NCBI RefSeq assembly: GCF_009730915.1
Contig: NC_052475.1
Span: forward strand, 29,449,016 to 29,513,015
Direction: 5' to 3'
Length of the DNA: 64,000 nucleotides
DNA from: Dioscorea cayenensis subsp. rotundata
Lineage: Eukaryota; Streptophyta; Magnoliopsida; Dioscoreales; Dioscoreaceae
Positions 47,940 to 60,414 of this stretch are shown in pieces. The translations under genes and the position numbers were made by a program. The notes below the pieces were generated by a model that was not told where the DNA came from, did not search any database, and saw only the letters and a list, made by a program, of their open reading frames with translations. Position 1 is the stretch's first letter. Every line of letters starts with the position of its first letter.

Positions 47940-49514
47940 GGCCCTAACTCATAGATTCAATTGTTTCTTTTTCATCGAGATGGGTAGCGACGTTCGTCTC
48001 ACCTTTGACCCAGATGGCCGGCCGATCTTCGTACCTTTATGTCTCTCTCCTCGTCACCTTAAGGATGTTGGCGAGGAGGAAGATGAGGGTGAGTACGTCT
48101 CAACCTTGGATTCGTTGTTTGGGGTGGAGTGTGCATCATCAGAGTCGAGCGTGGATGTTTTTCATAGGGTTGAAGAAGGCGGTGGGGAGGCCATCGTGGA
48201 GCTGTTAGAGGTTGTAGATGAGTTCGTCTACTTTCCTGGGAAGTGTGTGATGATGGAGCTTGGCTCTCGCGAGGTGGGGGATGGAGGATGGTCTAATTGA
48301 GGTTGTGGTGGAGCGGGGCTCCCACGTCAGTATGGACCTTGGTCTCCTCGATGGCGGAATGGAGGAAGGCCACTTGAGGCGAGCGTGGGGCAGGGATCCC
48401 ATGCCAGAGTGGTTGGCAGCGGGGCTTTAGGACTGCCGGGAAAGTCGCCAGAGGTGGTTGAGCTCCGCTCTCACGATGGAAGCTCATTGTTGTCTGGTGT
48501 TCGGCCGAAGTTGGTGGAGCTTTGCTCCCACAGTGATGGAGAAGTGTTTATCCAGTCATGCCTTGCTCAGGTTGGGAGAAGGGTCTCAGGATTGTTGGGG
48601 TTGCTGCCGGAGGTGGTTGAGCTTTGCTCCCACGACGGCGGCTCGACGATTCCTTGTGGACTACATGAGGTGGTGGAGCCTTGCTCCCACAGTGCTGGAG
48701 ACGTGCTTCTCCAGTTGAGCTCTGCTCGGGTGGCAATGACCGGAGAGGATGGTAACGCTGGTCGAACCGGAGAGGATGGTGACGTTGGTCGGACCGACGG
48801 TCGGAAGCGGGATCAGTTCCCCGAGCGTAGTCAATCAAAGAGTTGGGATGAGGAGCGTTCACAGATCTCGAGGCAGCGTTGTGTCGAGAGTGCAATAACT
48901 CTGCAGGATCATGTGAGGCCTACAGGTGGCGCCCAATAGCTGGTTGAGGTTTTTGACCACGGGATCTTGGGGCCGCAGGTTGCCTACGTGACATTTGAGT
49001 GGATTGGAGATCCACTTTTGATTGTTCTTGGGCTAGATTTATTGATGAGCCAAGCTACTACTAGTGTTATTGTCAGCCTAGTTTTTGTTAATTCTTTTCT
49101 GATTTGTGAAGTAGGCTGGTGTTTTATTCCTTTTTCAATTATTGTTTGCCCATTCGTAGCCTTGGCTATATTAGATGGGACACATTTTCAGGATGGAAGG
49201 GAGGTACCCTTGGTGGGGGTGGAGTCCATGGCTACTGTCAAGTGTAACCTTGAGTTTCTTGGTTCGAGGGGGTGCTCGACTAGGGAGGACGCTGCTGCCG
49301 AGGAGGCACTTGTTCTGGCTGCGGGATAGTGTTTGTTATTTGTATGGTCTAGAGGATGGCCTTGTATCCTCATGTGGTCTGTTTTTGGTAGTCCTTGTAT
49401 CACTTCTTGTGGTGTGTCTTTGTCGCTTCGGGCGTTTGTTTAGTGTTTGCTCTTCTTAATTTAATTGAAGTGGTTTATCCACCTTTTCAAAAAAATAAAT
49501 AAAAAAATAAAAAT
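47940..49514 (+). mobile_element. LINE-like retroelement insertion, lacking reverse transcriptase
   Basis: Ten-base direct repeats TTAGATGAAG flank it (47930-47939 and 49515-49524). The 3' end is an A-rich tail of about 28 bases after GTGGTTTATCCACCTTTTC, a non-LTR pattern. One frame (47980-48939) starts MGSDVRLTFDPDGRPIFVPL and has a single in-frame stop at 48298. A second frame (48967-49329, 120 codons) has several hydrophobic stretches. I see no endonuclease, reverse transcriptase or RNase H motif in about 1.57 kb, so it is either an internally deleted LINE or a non-autonomous passenger. It is richer in GC than its surroundings. Confidence 0.65.
48310..48705 (+). repeat. Degenerate in-frame repeats inside the LINE-like frame
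   Basis: Five imperfect copies near 48310, 48456, 48517, 48613 and 48672 carry GTGGTTGAGCT or GTGGAGC, a short variable stretch and (T/C)CTCCCAC-type sequence followed by GATGG/GACGG. They encode VVE(L/P)(R/C)SH-like peptides. Spacing alternates between about 60 and about 96 bases. Confidence 0.65.
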
Positions 49515-49875
49515 TTAGATGAAGAGGATAGACTCTCCCAAATACAACAAAATTCACCTTATCACTTAGCAAGAGAAATTGAATCGGCAAAATCAAAAGA
49601 TTTAAGTTAATGTAGCCAAATAACTATAAAAATGGATTATCATCATCCAAGGAGTGAGTGAGAGAGAGAAATTACAAGAGATTCCATCATCATCAACTTT
49701 GAGGCTCCATTTATTTTTCATTCACCCTTCTTTCTCTTCTCCTCTAAGGGACTAATATATCCCTGATTAACTTAGGTTGTGCCTCTTGGGTTAAAGATTC
49801 AAATTGATCTCATGTGTTTCGATGTATTGAGTTAAAGAATTGGATGAATTTGATGATGCATACCGATGAGAAGTA

Positions 49876-50141
49876 CTCTCTGTGTTCCTTTTTATTTATC
49901 TTTTTGTTAATATTAAAAAATAATTAATTTTTTTTTCAAAATTACCTTGACATTATATTCAATTATCTCGATTGAAATTTAATATGAGATTGAAATTTAA
50001 TATGAGAGAAAAATGTGAAAAATATAAATTAGGGGTAATTTTGGAAATATAACCAATTTTTTTATTAAATTATGTGAAATAACTAATTTTTTTGATATGT
50101 GAAATTTGGTTATTCATAAAAGATAAAAAAAACGGAGGGAG
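49876..50141. mobile_element. Stowaway MITE
   Basis: Left end CTCTCTGTGTTCCTTTTTAT preceded by TA. The right end AGATAAAAAAAACGGAGGGAG is followed by CA, so the TA duplication is intact only on the left. Its interior matches the copy at 18925-19152. Confidence 0.72.
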
Positions 50142-50186
50142 CAATAGATTTGAAAAGTCACATTACCATAAAAAGAGTAGATCGGT

Positions 50187-50272
50187 AAATTTTTTTCTAT
50201 AGCTCATTTTTATTTTGATTACTTCAGGTATATTTTTTTTCTATAGCTCATCTTTATTTTGATTACTGAATT
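50187..50272. repeat. Short tandem duplication (2 x ~42 bp)
   Basis: TTTTTTCTATAGCTCAT and TTTATTTTGATTACT occur twice in direct order with small changes. Confidence 0.75.
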
Positions 50273-51175
50273 TTACATTTACATTAATTTGGTCACTCAA
50301 TTTTAATTTTATTTTACCTGGTAATAAATCAAGGATTTTAACCCCTAATCAATTACATAGTTGACTAAAAATATCTTGAGTCAGTCCTCCCATAACATAT
50401 TATTAAATCTATTATAGGTGTCAATGTTATTGAAAAAGAACCATATCATTCATTTGGGGCTCAAAATTTTTTGATTTATTACCAGTGAAAATCAAATTAA
50501 AATTGAATAATTAAATTTATATAAATTGAAGTTCGGTAATTAAAATAAAAACAAATTAAAGTTTAGTGATATATTAAAAAATTTAAGTATATCATATGTT
50601 GTGAATTACAGTCATCTTTCTCCTCTTAATTTATTGAACAAGCACTGATTCCAATAAAAAGATAGATTTTTACATCAACATAATTAATTGTAATTGAGAT
50701 AAATTAGCATTAATAAGACTGGAGCACCAGAATTTTCTGAAAACCATGAATGCTACTTGACGCAAGTTTTGTACTAAAATGATATAAGGCTATTTTTTGT
50801 CCTAGAAAAAATTATTAATAAAAGATAAATCATTGTTCACTAGGATTAAAGATATATATATATAAAAAAACATGCAAAACATAATAAACTATGAGGTCAA
50901 CCGGACATACTAAAGCAAAAGCAGGGACCTATCATACCTATAAGCCAAAAAGGTTATGTTAATGAAGATTCAAAATAGCAACTGAAATTCAATTCCATGT
51001 GATATTTACACACAATTTTAACATTGATCATATTAATTATAGAAAAAAATGATTTGGTGAGAGAAATGATTTTGATGATAACTTCTTTAGCACATAAATT
51101 ACAAAAAGATATTAAAATAAAATGATTTAAAATGCATAACAATGTTATATTATTTTTGTAAGGTATGATAATGAC

Positions 51176-51221
<46 letters not shown>

Positions 51222-51780
51222 TATAAACATGAGCAAACACATATTCTCAAAATAAGAGTTGAATTTTTTTGTTTTACCAACTCTAAATTTGATTTTGTTG
51301 AAAAACAAATCACTTATAATGTATTTTCAAAGTTATACATATATATATATATATATACACGAGTCACGTTTATAGATATATCTTGTACATTATATATAAA
51401 GCAAATGGTGTGTGTTTAAAACAAGGTAATTATTTGTTAAGATAAATTTAAATTATTTTTTTTATAATATGGATAAGTCACTTCACGCACTTATTATTAT
51501 TATTATTTAATCTCAATCATTTAATGGGAGAGAGAGTCGAAACTTTTGACTTTTCACATATAATAAGTTCAGTATTTTATTGTTCAGGCTATTTGTCACA
51601 GTGATTATGTTTTCATGATTTTTTTTTCTACTTTGAAGTTTATTTTTATATTAAAAATTATACAATCAAAGGTGATTATTATATATTGTATTATATATGT
51701 ATTAATGTATGGTTTAGTTGTTGGGTGCGTTGAATTTGACACCAAACGTAACGTCTGAAGCAACGGAACCGGGTGAAATC
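50273..51780. other. AT-rich spacer
   Basis: No gene seen. It contains the (AAT)n run below, a short (AT)n run at about 51339-51356, and assorted low-complexity sequence leading to the PDAT promoter. Confidence 0.6.
51174..51221. repeat. (AAT)n microsatellite
   Basis: About 15 uninterrupted AAT triplets in the spacer upstream of PDAT. Confidence 0.95.
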
Positions 51781-51782
51781 AA

Positions 51783-52389
51783 TGACGTCGGTTAGATTTT
51801 TACACTTTGACCATATGGGACCCACACCGTCATCTAGAAGTAGACCATTGCCACGTCAGCAACGTTAGAAGCAAAAAAGTCTTCACGCCTTCCGGCCAAT
51901 AGTATTCCGCCACGTCACAACCTTGTCACCCAATTTACCTACCGCATCACCATCACCGCCCGACTTATCCTCCGTCCAATTGCCTCGAGATCATGTCTTT
52001 TTCCGAATCTCTAATTGAATGTGCGGCTGATATCAACCCGCCTTCCCGCATTGTCAAACAATAATATAAAAACCCGCTTTTCAACGTCAAGAACCCGCGA
52101 GAACCTTCTTTCACAGTCTCGTTGTTCATTAACAAGACCAGGATCAGCTATTCTGGCTAGAACGCTGTTTAACTCATCTCATCCGTTCAAATCTCGTGTA
52201 TTACATCGCACGAATCTTTTAGCCAATTGGACGGTGCAATTGGACGGTCAGGATGGACGGAGCAACATCCGAGATACATGACGGCAAACAACAACTTGTA
52301 TTTAATCTCGTTCAAGTTTGTCTCCCGCCGTCGAGCGGGCCCATACCTTTCTGAGCCCCACTCCTCCAATCATAAGACGCCACGTGTCT
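51783..52389 (+). promoter_or_regulatory. ACGT-core cluster in the PDAT promoter
   Basis: TGACGTCG at 51783, CCACGTCAGC at 51851, CCACGTCAC at 51910 and CCACGTGTC at 52380 (a G-box/ABRE-type site about 100 bases before the ATG). Such sites bind bZIP factors of the ABF and TGA groups. Regulation by ABA or stress is inference. Confidence 0.5.
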
Positions 52390-52482
52390 CATCAGGCAAT
52401 TCCCCGCCATTAATTTCCATTGCTTCCTCCCTTGCAGAGTGAATTAGGTTGAGTGTTAGGGTTTCAATTTCCATTTTGATCG

Positions 52483-55400
52483 ATGCTACGAAGGCGAAAG
52501 CCGGAGAAGAAGCCGGAGGCGGTGACTCCGGCGCCGGCGTCGGTGTCTGTGCCGGCGGCGGCGACGAGACCAGCGAGGTGGTCGTGCGTGGATACTTGCT
52601 GCTGGTTTGTTGGGTGGATATGCTTCTCGTGGTGGGTTTTGTTGTTTCTATACCACGCGGCGCCGGCATCGCTGACGCAGCAGGTGACGGAGGCCATCTC
52701 CGGGCCGATGCCTGATCCCCCCGGCGCCTTGCTCCGGAAAGAAGGTGTCACGGCGCGGCACCCGGTTGTATTCGTGCCAGGGATTGTTACTGGGGGCCTT
52801 GAGCTCTGGGAGGGCCGACCATGCGCCGAGGGGTTGTTCAGAAAGCGGCTTTGGGGCGGCACCTTCGGCGAGGTCTATAAGAGGTAAGCTTTAATTAATT
52901 AATTGGGTTTAATTCAGTTTTTCTTTAGAATTACGGTGTTCTATGATAGAATGGCTTGAATTTTGATATGTTATGAATTTTACATGGAGTTTATGTGACT
53001 AAAAGTATGACCTTTCTAGAAATGGGAGGCTTGCGTATTTGGATTTATATTTTTGTGATATCCATATTTGAATTTCTTGAATTTGCTATTTATGGCATTG
53101 CTATAAATATCTATAATGCATTTTTATAATTTCTCAGATGGACCCAAGCTAATCATAGATTTTTTTTTTAATAAATGGAATTATCGTGTATATATATATA
53201 TGGTAGGTGAGGAACAGGTAGAACATTGCGGCTATACATCTCAAAGAAAAAGTTTGAAGTTTAATTTGATGCTTTAGATTCAAAACATTTCGGTTTCCTT
53301 TTCTCAAATGCTGTGAGTTGTGTTGAGCATTGAGCTTCAGATGAATGTGAAAGTTAATGACTTGTGATCGTTTTCAGATATGGAAGGAGAAACGGAGGCC
53401 ACTAGGCTAGTGCTTGTTATTACAAGAATGCAACTTGTAGAATTAATTTTACTCAGAGACATTAATGTATGTTATTGTCTCATGTTTAACTTTTAAACAT
53501 TTCCATGAATCATTAGCTTTAGATAGATGTGTTCTGATCAATGATGCCGTCTTCAGAGAAAATTGAAAAGTCCACTAGCTATAGTTGAGAACTGTGAAGA
53601 ATATTTCTGTAGAACTTTGATGGTTGCTGATATATAACTGAATTTATCTTATTCAAGATGAATCTTGTTAGAGAATAGAAGAATCAGGTGTTGCTACTTC
53701 TTTATCTATTGGAGTTATACTTAAAATTAATTTTGCACAATTCATCATTGATGGACATGTGAGTTGTTAACTCTAGAACTTTAGATGGATGGTTCAGTAT
53801 AACATCTATTATCAACAAGTAGAATTGTTTAAGGTTCATGTGATTCAAACTTTGCTGTATTCTTTCTTTATTACCCCAATATTGCTTTGCTCTGGTGGTG
53901 TGGTGTCATCCAGCAGCAAGAGAAAGGAGTCTCATGATGACATGCTCTGTTTCCAATTTTGAAAGGGCTGGTTGAGAAATTGATTTTTAAGCCTCAAACT
54001 AGGAGTTGATATAGTGCATATGGGAATGCCAACTACTATGTTAGTCTCTTAGAAGCTGGATTATCCTTTTTCAAAAAGCAAAAAAATTGTATAATGTTCG
54101 CCACAGCCTTGGTGGCTATTCAAACTCGGCGCTGTGTCACAGGGTTTAGTTGCTGCTTTAAATTATGATTTTCTTGACCTCCCATTATTGTCCTTTAACT
54201 TTTATCCTGTTTCTGCTCATGAGTTCTCTATGCTAATCTGATGGTTGGAGTGATATGGTGTTCCAAGGTTTCAATATCTGGAACTCAAATCAAGTTCAGT
54301 GTTAGATTTTCAGAATGAAAAATATTTGTTGGACTTCCAAATTCCATATTTGACTTTAAGGTTGGGATTTTAACTTATGCCCAAACTAGAGGCAAGTCAG
54401 AATCCCACATTTGGAAATCCTCTCGGATTCCAAATTTCTTCATGTTAGTAATGCACCAGTTACATACTTAGTGTGTTCCAATATCTTACTTTTGTGGTGT
54501 TAGAGCCAGTCTCCTGCGATATGTTTTCTATAGTGAAGATATGTTTTGTTAATGCTTTACGTAAGTTTTTGTTTTTCTTTATTCGTTAATATCCCATTCA
54601 TCAATACTATCGCATTTAATATAAGAGCATATTTATGGTAATGGAAAAAATACTATTTATCTCTTGTACTGCTTATACTATTTCCTTTGATTTTCTCCAG
54701 TTCTTGTAACTAGTAACTTTCATAAAGTTTACTTCTCTGTTTATCTGAACTTCCCCAGGCCTTCCTGCTGGTTGGAGCACATGTCACTAGACAATGAAAC
54801 AGGATTGGATCCTCCAGGTATCAGAATTAGGGCAGTTTCAGGACTGGTTGCTGCAGATTACTTTGCTGCTGGTTACTTTGTCTGGGCAGTGCTAATTGCT
54901 AATTTGGCTCACATTGGATATGAAGAGAAGACCATGTATATGGCTTCATATGATTGGAGACTTTCTTTTCAGAATACTGAGGTATCTTTCTATTCTGCAG
55001 CATCTATAAGATGTTCATGGTCAACTTCTTGGGTATTTAGCTAACCTCAACATACATCAACTTACTGAAACAGGTGCGAGACCAGACTCTTAGCAGGATA
55101 AAGAGCAATATAGAACTCATGGTAGCTACCAATGGAGGAAAAAAAGCAGTGGTGATTCCACATTCAATGGGTGTTCTGTATTTCTTGCATTTCATGAAGT
55201 GGGTTGAGGCACCTGCTCCTATGGGTGGGGGTGGTGGATCAGATTGGTGTGCACGACATATAAAAGCTGTTATGAATATTGGAGGACCTCTTTTAGGTGT
55301 CCCAAAAGCAATTGCAGGATTATTCTCTGCTGAGGCCAAAGATGTTGCTGTTGCCAGGTAATACAATTATGTCTTAAGGCCCTATGCATCCCTGAAGTTC

Positions 55401-57534
55401 CTCTTTTTCTATTCTGTTATTTTAACTAATAATTTTCATTCAGAAAGCATAAAATCCATCCTCCAGTATCTTGTTTGATATGCAGGATGCGACTTGCTAT
55501 TCTTAGTGCAAGCTCGCAGTCAATGCAAATTTTATTTGTTCTCTACTCTGTTGAAGTGGATAATTTTAGCTTGGAAGCATAGATGATAGAGCTGCTTGGC
55601 TACTGAAAGTTTGTATTTGTATAATTGGTGAATTATGTGCATTCTAGTTGCTTGAGTGGACTAACCAATTAAAGTTTGACACTTTAGATCGTCAGTGTTT
55701 AAATGACAATCCAAGTTTTTTCTAAAACAAAATGTATCATAGTTTTGTAAATGGTTGTGGAGAGATTATGCTTATGTTCCTTCACCCATGCCCCCATGTC
55801 GTGAGAAAATCTTATGGGTTGCTTAATGAGCCTTAAGAATTGAATGGAGAATGCTTCAGTCTTGTCCTCTAATTTATTCTTTTCTTACCAACTTTTATGC
55901 AAAGACTGAACTAAAATTTTTGCACTTCTAAATTTCTAAGTATATACCTATATAAGTTCTTAAATGTTCAGTTTAGTTTAAAACTGGCCAGGCACAATTT
56001 TATGGAACATTGATATTCCAACAGAATGTTTGGAAAAGCTCTGACTTAATATGTTTTATGAATTTAAAATACAGCAAGATATAAATTGACCATCTGAGAC
56101 TGAAGTGACATATCTTCTGTTCCCTCCATGTTGCAGGGAAAAGGCACCTGGTGTGTTAGATTCAGATTTCTTTGGCCTGCAAACCTTGCCGCATATTATG
56201 CGACTGTCTCGTACATGGGATTCTACCATGTCAATGATCCCCAAAGGTGGTGATACAATATGGGGAGGTCTGGATTGGTCCCCGGAAGAAGGATATGACT
56301 GTAGTGATAACAAGAAGAGTGAAAATGTTCCTCATGCATCTGAGGAATTTCGGGTGGGGGTGGATGATATTCACATTAGCAATGCCAATTATGGGAGAAT
56401 TATATCATTTGGAAAAGATGTTGCAGAGCCTCCCTCATCCAATATCAAACGAATAGATTTCCGGGTAAAGTTCTCTCACCTGTCAATCTTGTTGCACTAC
56501 AGATTTCATTAATCAAGTATCTGGTTTATAGTAATGTTTTCTTGTTTGATGAAACCAGTTCTTGGTGGATAGTTTTGTGAGATTGCATAAGCTTAATTTT
56601 TGTCTATATTCTAGAACATTTTAGACTGCCTTCTGGTCTTCTGTATTTCTTTCAGTAAATTAGCTGTTGATCTACAGGATGCTGTTAAGGGCAACAATTT
56701 TGCTCACTCAAATAACTCATGCCACGATGTCTGGACAGAGTACCATGAGATGGGTCGGGAGGGAATACAAGCTGTTGCTGATTACAAGAGCTATACAACT
56801 TCTGATGTCCTGGATCTTCTTCACTTTGTTGCACCTAAAATGATGAAACGGGGAGGCGCTCATTTTTCATATGGTATTGCTGATGACTTGGATGATCCCA
56901 AATATAAGCATTACAAATATTGGTCCAATCCCTTGGAAACAAAGTGAGAAGCTATAACTACAGCTCCCAGTTCAGCAAAGCTGAATATAATCTTGACTTT
57001 GAAGTTTTGCCTGACATCTTATCTCAAACTATATGTCTTCTCATTTGCAGATTACCAAATGCTCCTGACATGGAGATATATGCTTTGTATGGGGTAGGGA
57101 TTCCTACTGAGAGAGCATATGTTTATAAGCTTGCTCAGCCAGCAGAATGCTACATTCCTTTTCAGATTGACATTACAGCTGATGGTGTAAGTAAGAATAG
57201 CTGCTTGAAAGATGGTGTTTATAATGTCAATGGCGATGAGACGGTACCAGTTCTCAGTGCAGGTTTTATGTCTGCTAAAGCCTGGCGTGGAAAAACAAGG
57301 TTCAACCCTTCTAATATCAAGCAATACATAAGGGAGTACAATCATGCCCCTCCTGCTAACTTTTTGGAGGGTCGGGGAACGCAGAGTGGGGCACATGTGG
57401 ATATCATGGGAAATTTTGCTTTGATTGAGGACATACTCAGAGTGGCTGCAGGAGCCACCGGAGAAGAGTTGGGTGGTGATCGTGTTTATTCTGACATTTT
57501 TACCTGGTCTAAGAAGATTGATCTTCGGCTTTGA
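52483..57534 (+). CDS. PDAT1: Phospholipid:diacylglycerol acyltransferase 1 (PDAT1)
   Basis: ER membrane enzyme that moves an acyl chain from the sn-2 position of a phospholipid to diacylglycerol, making triacylglycerol and lysophospholipid. Exons: 52483-52883, 54759-54981, 55074-55357, 56137-56464, 56678-56943, 57051-57534, giving 661 aa in frame, close to the usual plant PDAT1 length. An Arg/Lys- and Pro/Ala-rich cytosolic N terminus is followed by one membrane helix at about residues 36-57 (CCWFVGWICFSWWVLLFLY). The alpha/beta-hydrolase (LCAT-like) domain follows: PVVFVPGIVTGGLELWEG, the nucleophile elbow PHSMG with S239, D563 in VNGDETVPV, and H616 in SGAHVDIMGNF, a complete triad. A CWLEHMSLDNETGLDPPGI stretch follows the first junction. 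A telo-box lies at 52456-52464 and ACGT sites lie upstream. No frame break was found. Confidence 0.96.
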
Positions 57535-58179
57535 ATTCAGCAGAAGATTTATCAGAAATTGTAGGATTGAAATTATAGCTGCATCAGGATGGTGAATGTC
57601 TAACAATTATGGCCCGTAATTCCATTTCCTCGCAAGCACTGAGTGTTTATACAATCAAAGAACACCAGCCTCTCTCCGCCATAATAACTTTTTGGATGAA
57701 TGTAATGGTAATAAACATCCAATGAGTTTCTCAAAGTCATCAAGTGTGAGCAGTGATACAGGTGGAACAATCTGTTGTGCTATATATATATTGACATTGA
57801 TGTTGTATGGGAATTGTGAAATTTGATGATATTGTATCTCTGTTTTTTACTATACGGGGTAAAACCCTAATAGATGATGAGCATTGTTTGATATGCGGAA
57901 AAATAGCCAGTTGTTTTAATGTCCAAAACTTTGTTATGTTCTCATTTCATGGCTATTTATCCATTATTGATACTCTGTCATTACAGACTCGTGACTGCAA
58001 TGTGAAAAATGAAGTTTTCTTCACCAAGTTTTCTGAAGCTGGTCATGTGATTATATTTATTATTTACAAAGTTATACAAAGTTCTTATCTAATTAAAGAT
58101 CATCCTGAAATATATATACAACTTTACTCAATCTATGCTTTGCTCTTGATTCAATGATTCAAAACGATTTACTGATTTA
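57535..58179. other. Convergent spacer between PDAT1 and RKD
   Basis: Contains both 3' UTRs. An open frame of 116 codons at 57807-58157 has AT-driven composition and no recognisable domain. I do not call it a gene. Confidence 0.6.
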
Positions 58180-59589
58180 TCATACACTGCCTGTGCAAAT
58201 TTGAGCTCTTCTCTCCCTCAGCTTCTCAATTTCATCTAAATTCTGTGTATCTCCTAATCTTGTTTTGTTTAACAGATTAGATATCATCTTGTCTATACTC
58301 TTGATCTGTACCATGCAAAAAAGAAATGCTGGTTAGAGGCTATTATAAGATGAGAAAACCATGACATAATACGAGGGAAACCTTTCGGTAGGGCCACCGA
58401 CTGATCCCATATTTTCGACATATCTTCTTGATTGCTGTAGAGCATAGTTTTAGTTGTTTAGAAGCCTCTGTCATAGGAAGGTGAAAAAACTGGGCTAAAT
58501 CACTTAGTTGCAGCTTTCCAGTTCTCTCTCTCTGTCTCAAACCATAAAACAAACCAAACATTAGAATCAATACACAATTATTCCTGTAAGATAATCAAAT
58601 GCAACCTGTGCGGCAATTCTAGTCTTTGGATTTCGTATTGGATTCCCGGAGACGTGCATTTCTTCTGTCATTGGTTGACGTAAATCTACAGCATGTATCA
58701 AGCACAGAAACTTGTAAAGACATTGAAAAGCAATCAAAATTAGCAATCAACAAAACCAGCTGAACTCTAGCACCTGGTTGGGGCATCTGCAGTTCAACAC
58801 CTTGGGTGCTACCAATGTCATTGTGGCTCATTTTTGTACAGAGGACGTCATAGAAACTGGATATTGAATCATGAATGATTATGTATCTATCAAGCACCTT
58901 TAACTGACCATAGTCAACAAGAAATTGCTTCACTCCATCGAAAGTTTCTGTACTAAAACTGCATTTTACAGGATAGATGGATCCTCAAACTGATGATATT
59001 CAGACAAATTGATCATCAAAGAGTTAAATAAGTTTCTTATTTAATCTTCAAATCATATAAACATACTCGAAGAATGATTTCTCCATAACCGGCGGAAGCC
59101 CATCAGTGTTAAAAAAACTTCAAGCACAGCATGATAGAAAACACCAATTCCTCCATGGATTACAAGCTTCATACTCTTCTCTCCTACCAAATATAAAATC
59201 CAAAACTTATCATCACAAGTGAATTCAATCTTTTACTTTTCCTACATTATTTTAATCAATCATCAAATCAAGAAAGCACTCAACCACATTCACTCTTACC
59301 ATTTGTATGAAAAACCTCTCTCAAAACATGACAACCACTGCAATCCAACTGAACTGAAGAAACCAAAGGTGCCATATTATTCTCATTTTCATGAACAAAA
59401 CCTCCTACATCATTAGTATGGTACAGCATGCCATTGTTGAGTTCATCGGGGAGGTAGTTCAGGGTGGTCAGAGGGGTCAATAAGTTCAAGGAATCCTTGT
59501 ATATCATCTGTGAAAGTAGGTAAATGCACTGGAGGAGTGAAAGAAGGATCAAAAGGTTCAAATTGATCAATATCAAAATCATTATCCAT
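58180..59589 (-). CDS. RKD: RWP-RK domain transcription factor, RKD type (one apparent frameshift)
   Basis: Plant-specific DNA-binding protein; RKD members act in egg-cell and gametophyte identity or nitrogen-linked programmes. Minus-strand exons: 59589-59300, 59183-59067, 58947-58774, 58685-58606, 58531-58382, 58305-58180, about 311 aa after one correction. The start MDNDFDIDQF leads into an acidic Pro-rich N terminus. A conserved N-terminal region contains CSGCHVLREVFHTNG, MKLVIHGGIGVFYHA and VKQFLVDYG. The RWP-RK domain starts LSDLAQFFHLPMTEASKQLK and ends in RWPYRK at residues 265-270. A short coiled-coil tail (IKSIDKMISN and EIEKLRE) ends the protein. In exon 1 the acidic frame and the CSGC frame differ by one base at a run of four G on the plus strand (59448-59451). 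Exon 2 can be read in two open frames, and I used the one that joins cleanly to exon 3. Confidence 0.82.
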
Positions 59590-59789
59590 TTCTTCTTACA
59601 CACTGTATTTCCTTTTCTTGGTTTGGGTGTTCGGCCGCCCCGTGATGAGGTCGGGGCTAGCCGGGGGTGGTAGTGGTGGTGGAATAAAGGAGGAGCCACT
59701 GTTGTTGAGAGATGAGAGAAAGGACGGAGTAAGAGATGGTTTTGAGAGGGTATGAAGAAGAGATGGCGGGAAAAAGCGGTTTCCAAACG

Positions 59790-60414
59790 TTGGGATGCAA
59801 CGGTTAGTTATTTGTACGTTAGTTTGTTTGAAATATGGGCTTGGGCCAGGGATTGGGCTGGCTTCATTGGGAATATATATACACAGAGCAATTGATAAAA
59901 TATTTATTATGTTCTACATTCACAAGTAGTAGTATAATTTTTGGGTGAATCCTTTTAAATGCCTGAGATTAGTGCATGAAAACCGAGCATTATCACTTCC
60001 AAAACCAAGCAATTAGTACAACCATCAAAACCGCCATAAACATATCTTTGTTATCCAGTAATTATATATTTTTTTTTCTTTTTTTAAAATGTGGAGAACT
60101 ATTAGTATAAAAATTAAATGGAAGTTGACACAAGCCAAAAAAAAAAAATCCATTAAAAAAATATATTTAAAAGTACCATGATTTGATATCTTAACCAAAT
60201 TATTAAAAAAAAATATAATTAAAAAATTAAAAACCTTGTCCTTTTAAGATTTTAGTTTTTAAATTAAAAAAAATGATTTGCCATAGTAATCTTCCCCCAA
60301 TCTTCTTGTGCAAAAAAATAGTTTTAGAATTTCTGCAATTATAAAAACAAGACAACAACCCGCATCCTGTTTAATATTTATATAATGATCCCCATGTCTC
60401 ACAAAAATTTTTAA
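59790..60414. other. Spacer upstream of RKD, leading into the mobile-element cluster
   Basis: RKD promoter side followed by AT-rich sequence. No gene is seen. Confidence 0.55.

Noticed and set aside
48548..48895. Minus-strand open frames in the GC-rich 48-49 kb region
   Set aside because: They are antisense shadows of the repeat-bearing LINE-like frame and have no recognisable domain.
52370..52862. Minus-strand frames opposite PDAT exon 1
   Set aside because: GC-rich exon 1 leaves all frames open; the plus-strand frame has the membrane helix and VFVPGIVTGG motif and splices correctly.
57052..57606. 184-codon minus-strand frame over the last PDAT exon
   Set aside because: It is a shadow of a strongly conserved exon containing two catalytic residues.
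59067..59183. Additional homopolymer frameshift in RKD exon 2 at a T7 run (minus strand)
   Set aside because: An alternative frame looked plausible, but the frame as sequenced is open and joins exon 3 correctly, so no error need be assumed.
59280..59786. Upstream start for RKD at 59786
   Set aside because: The upstream part is low-complexity and lacks the acidic character of RKD N termini, whereas the MDNDFD frame fits; the upstream stretch is more likely 5' UTR.
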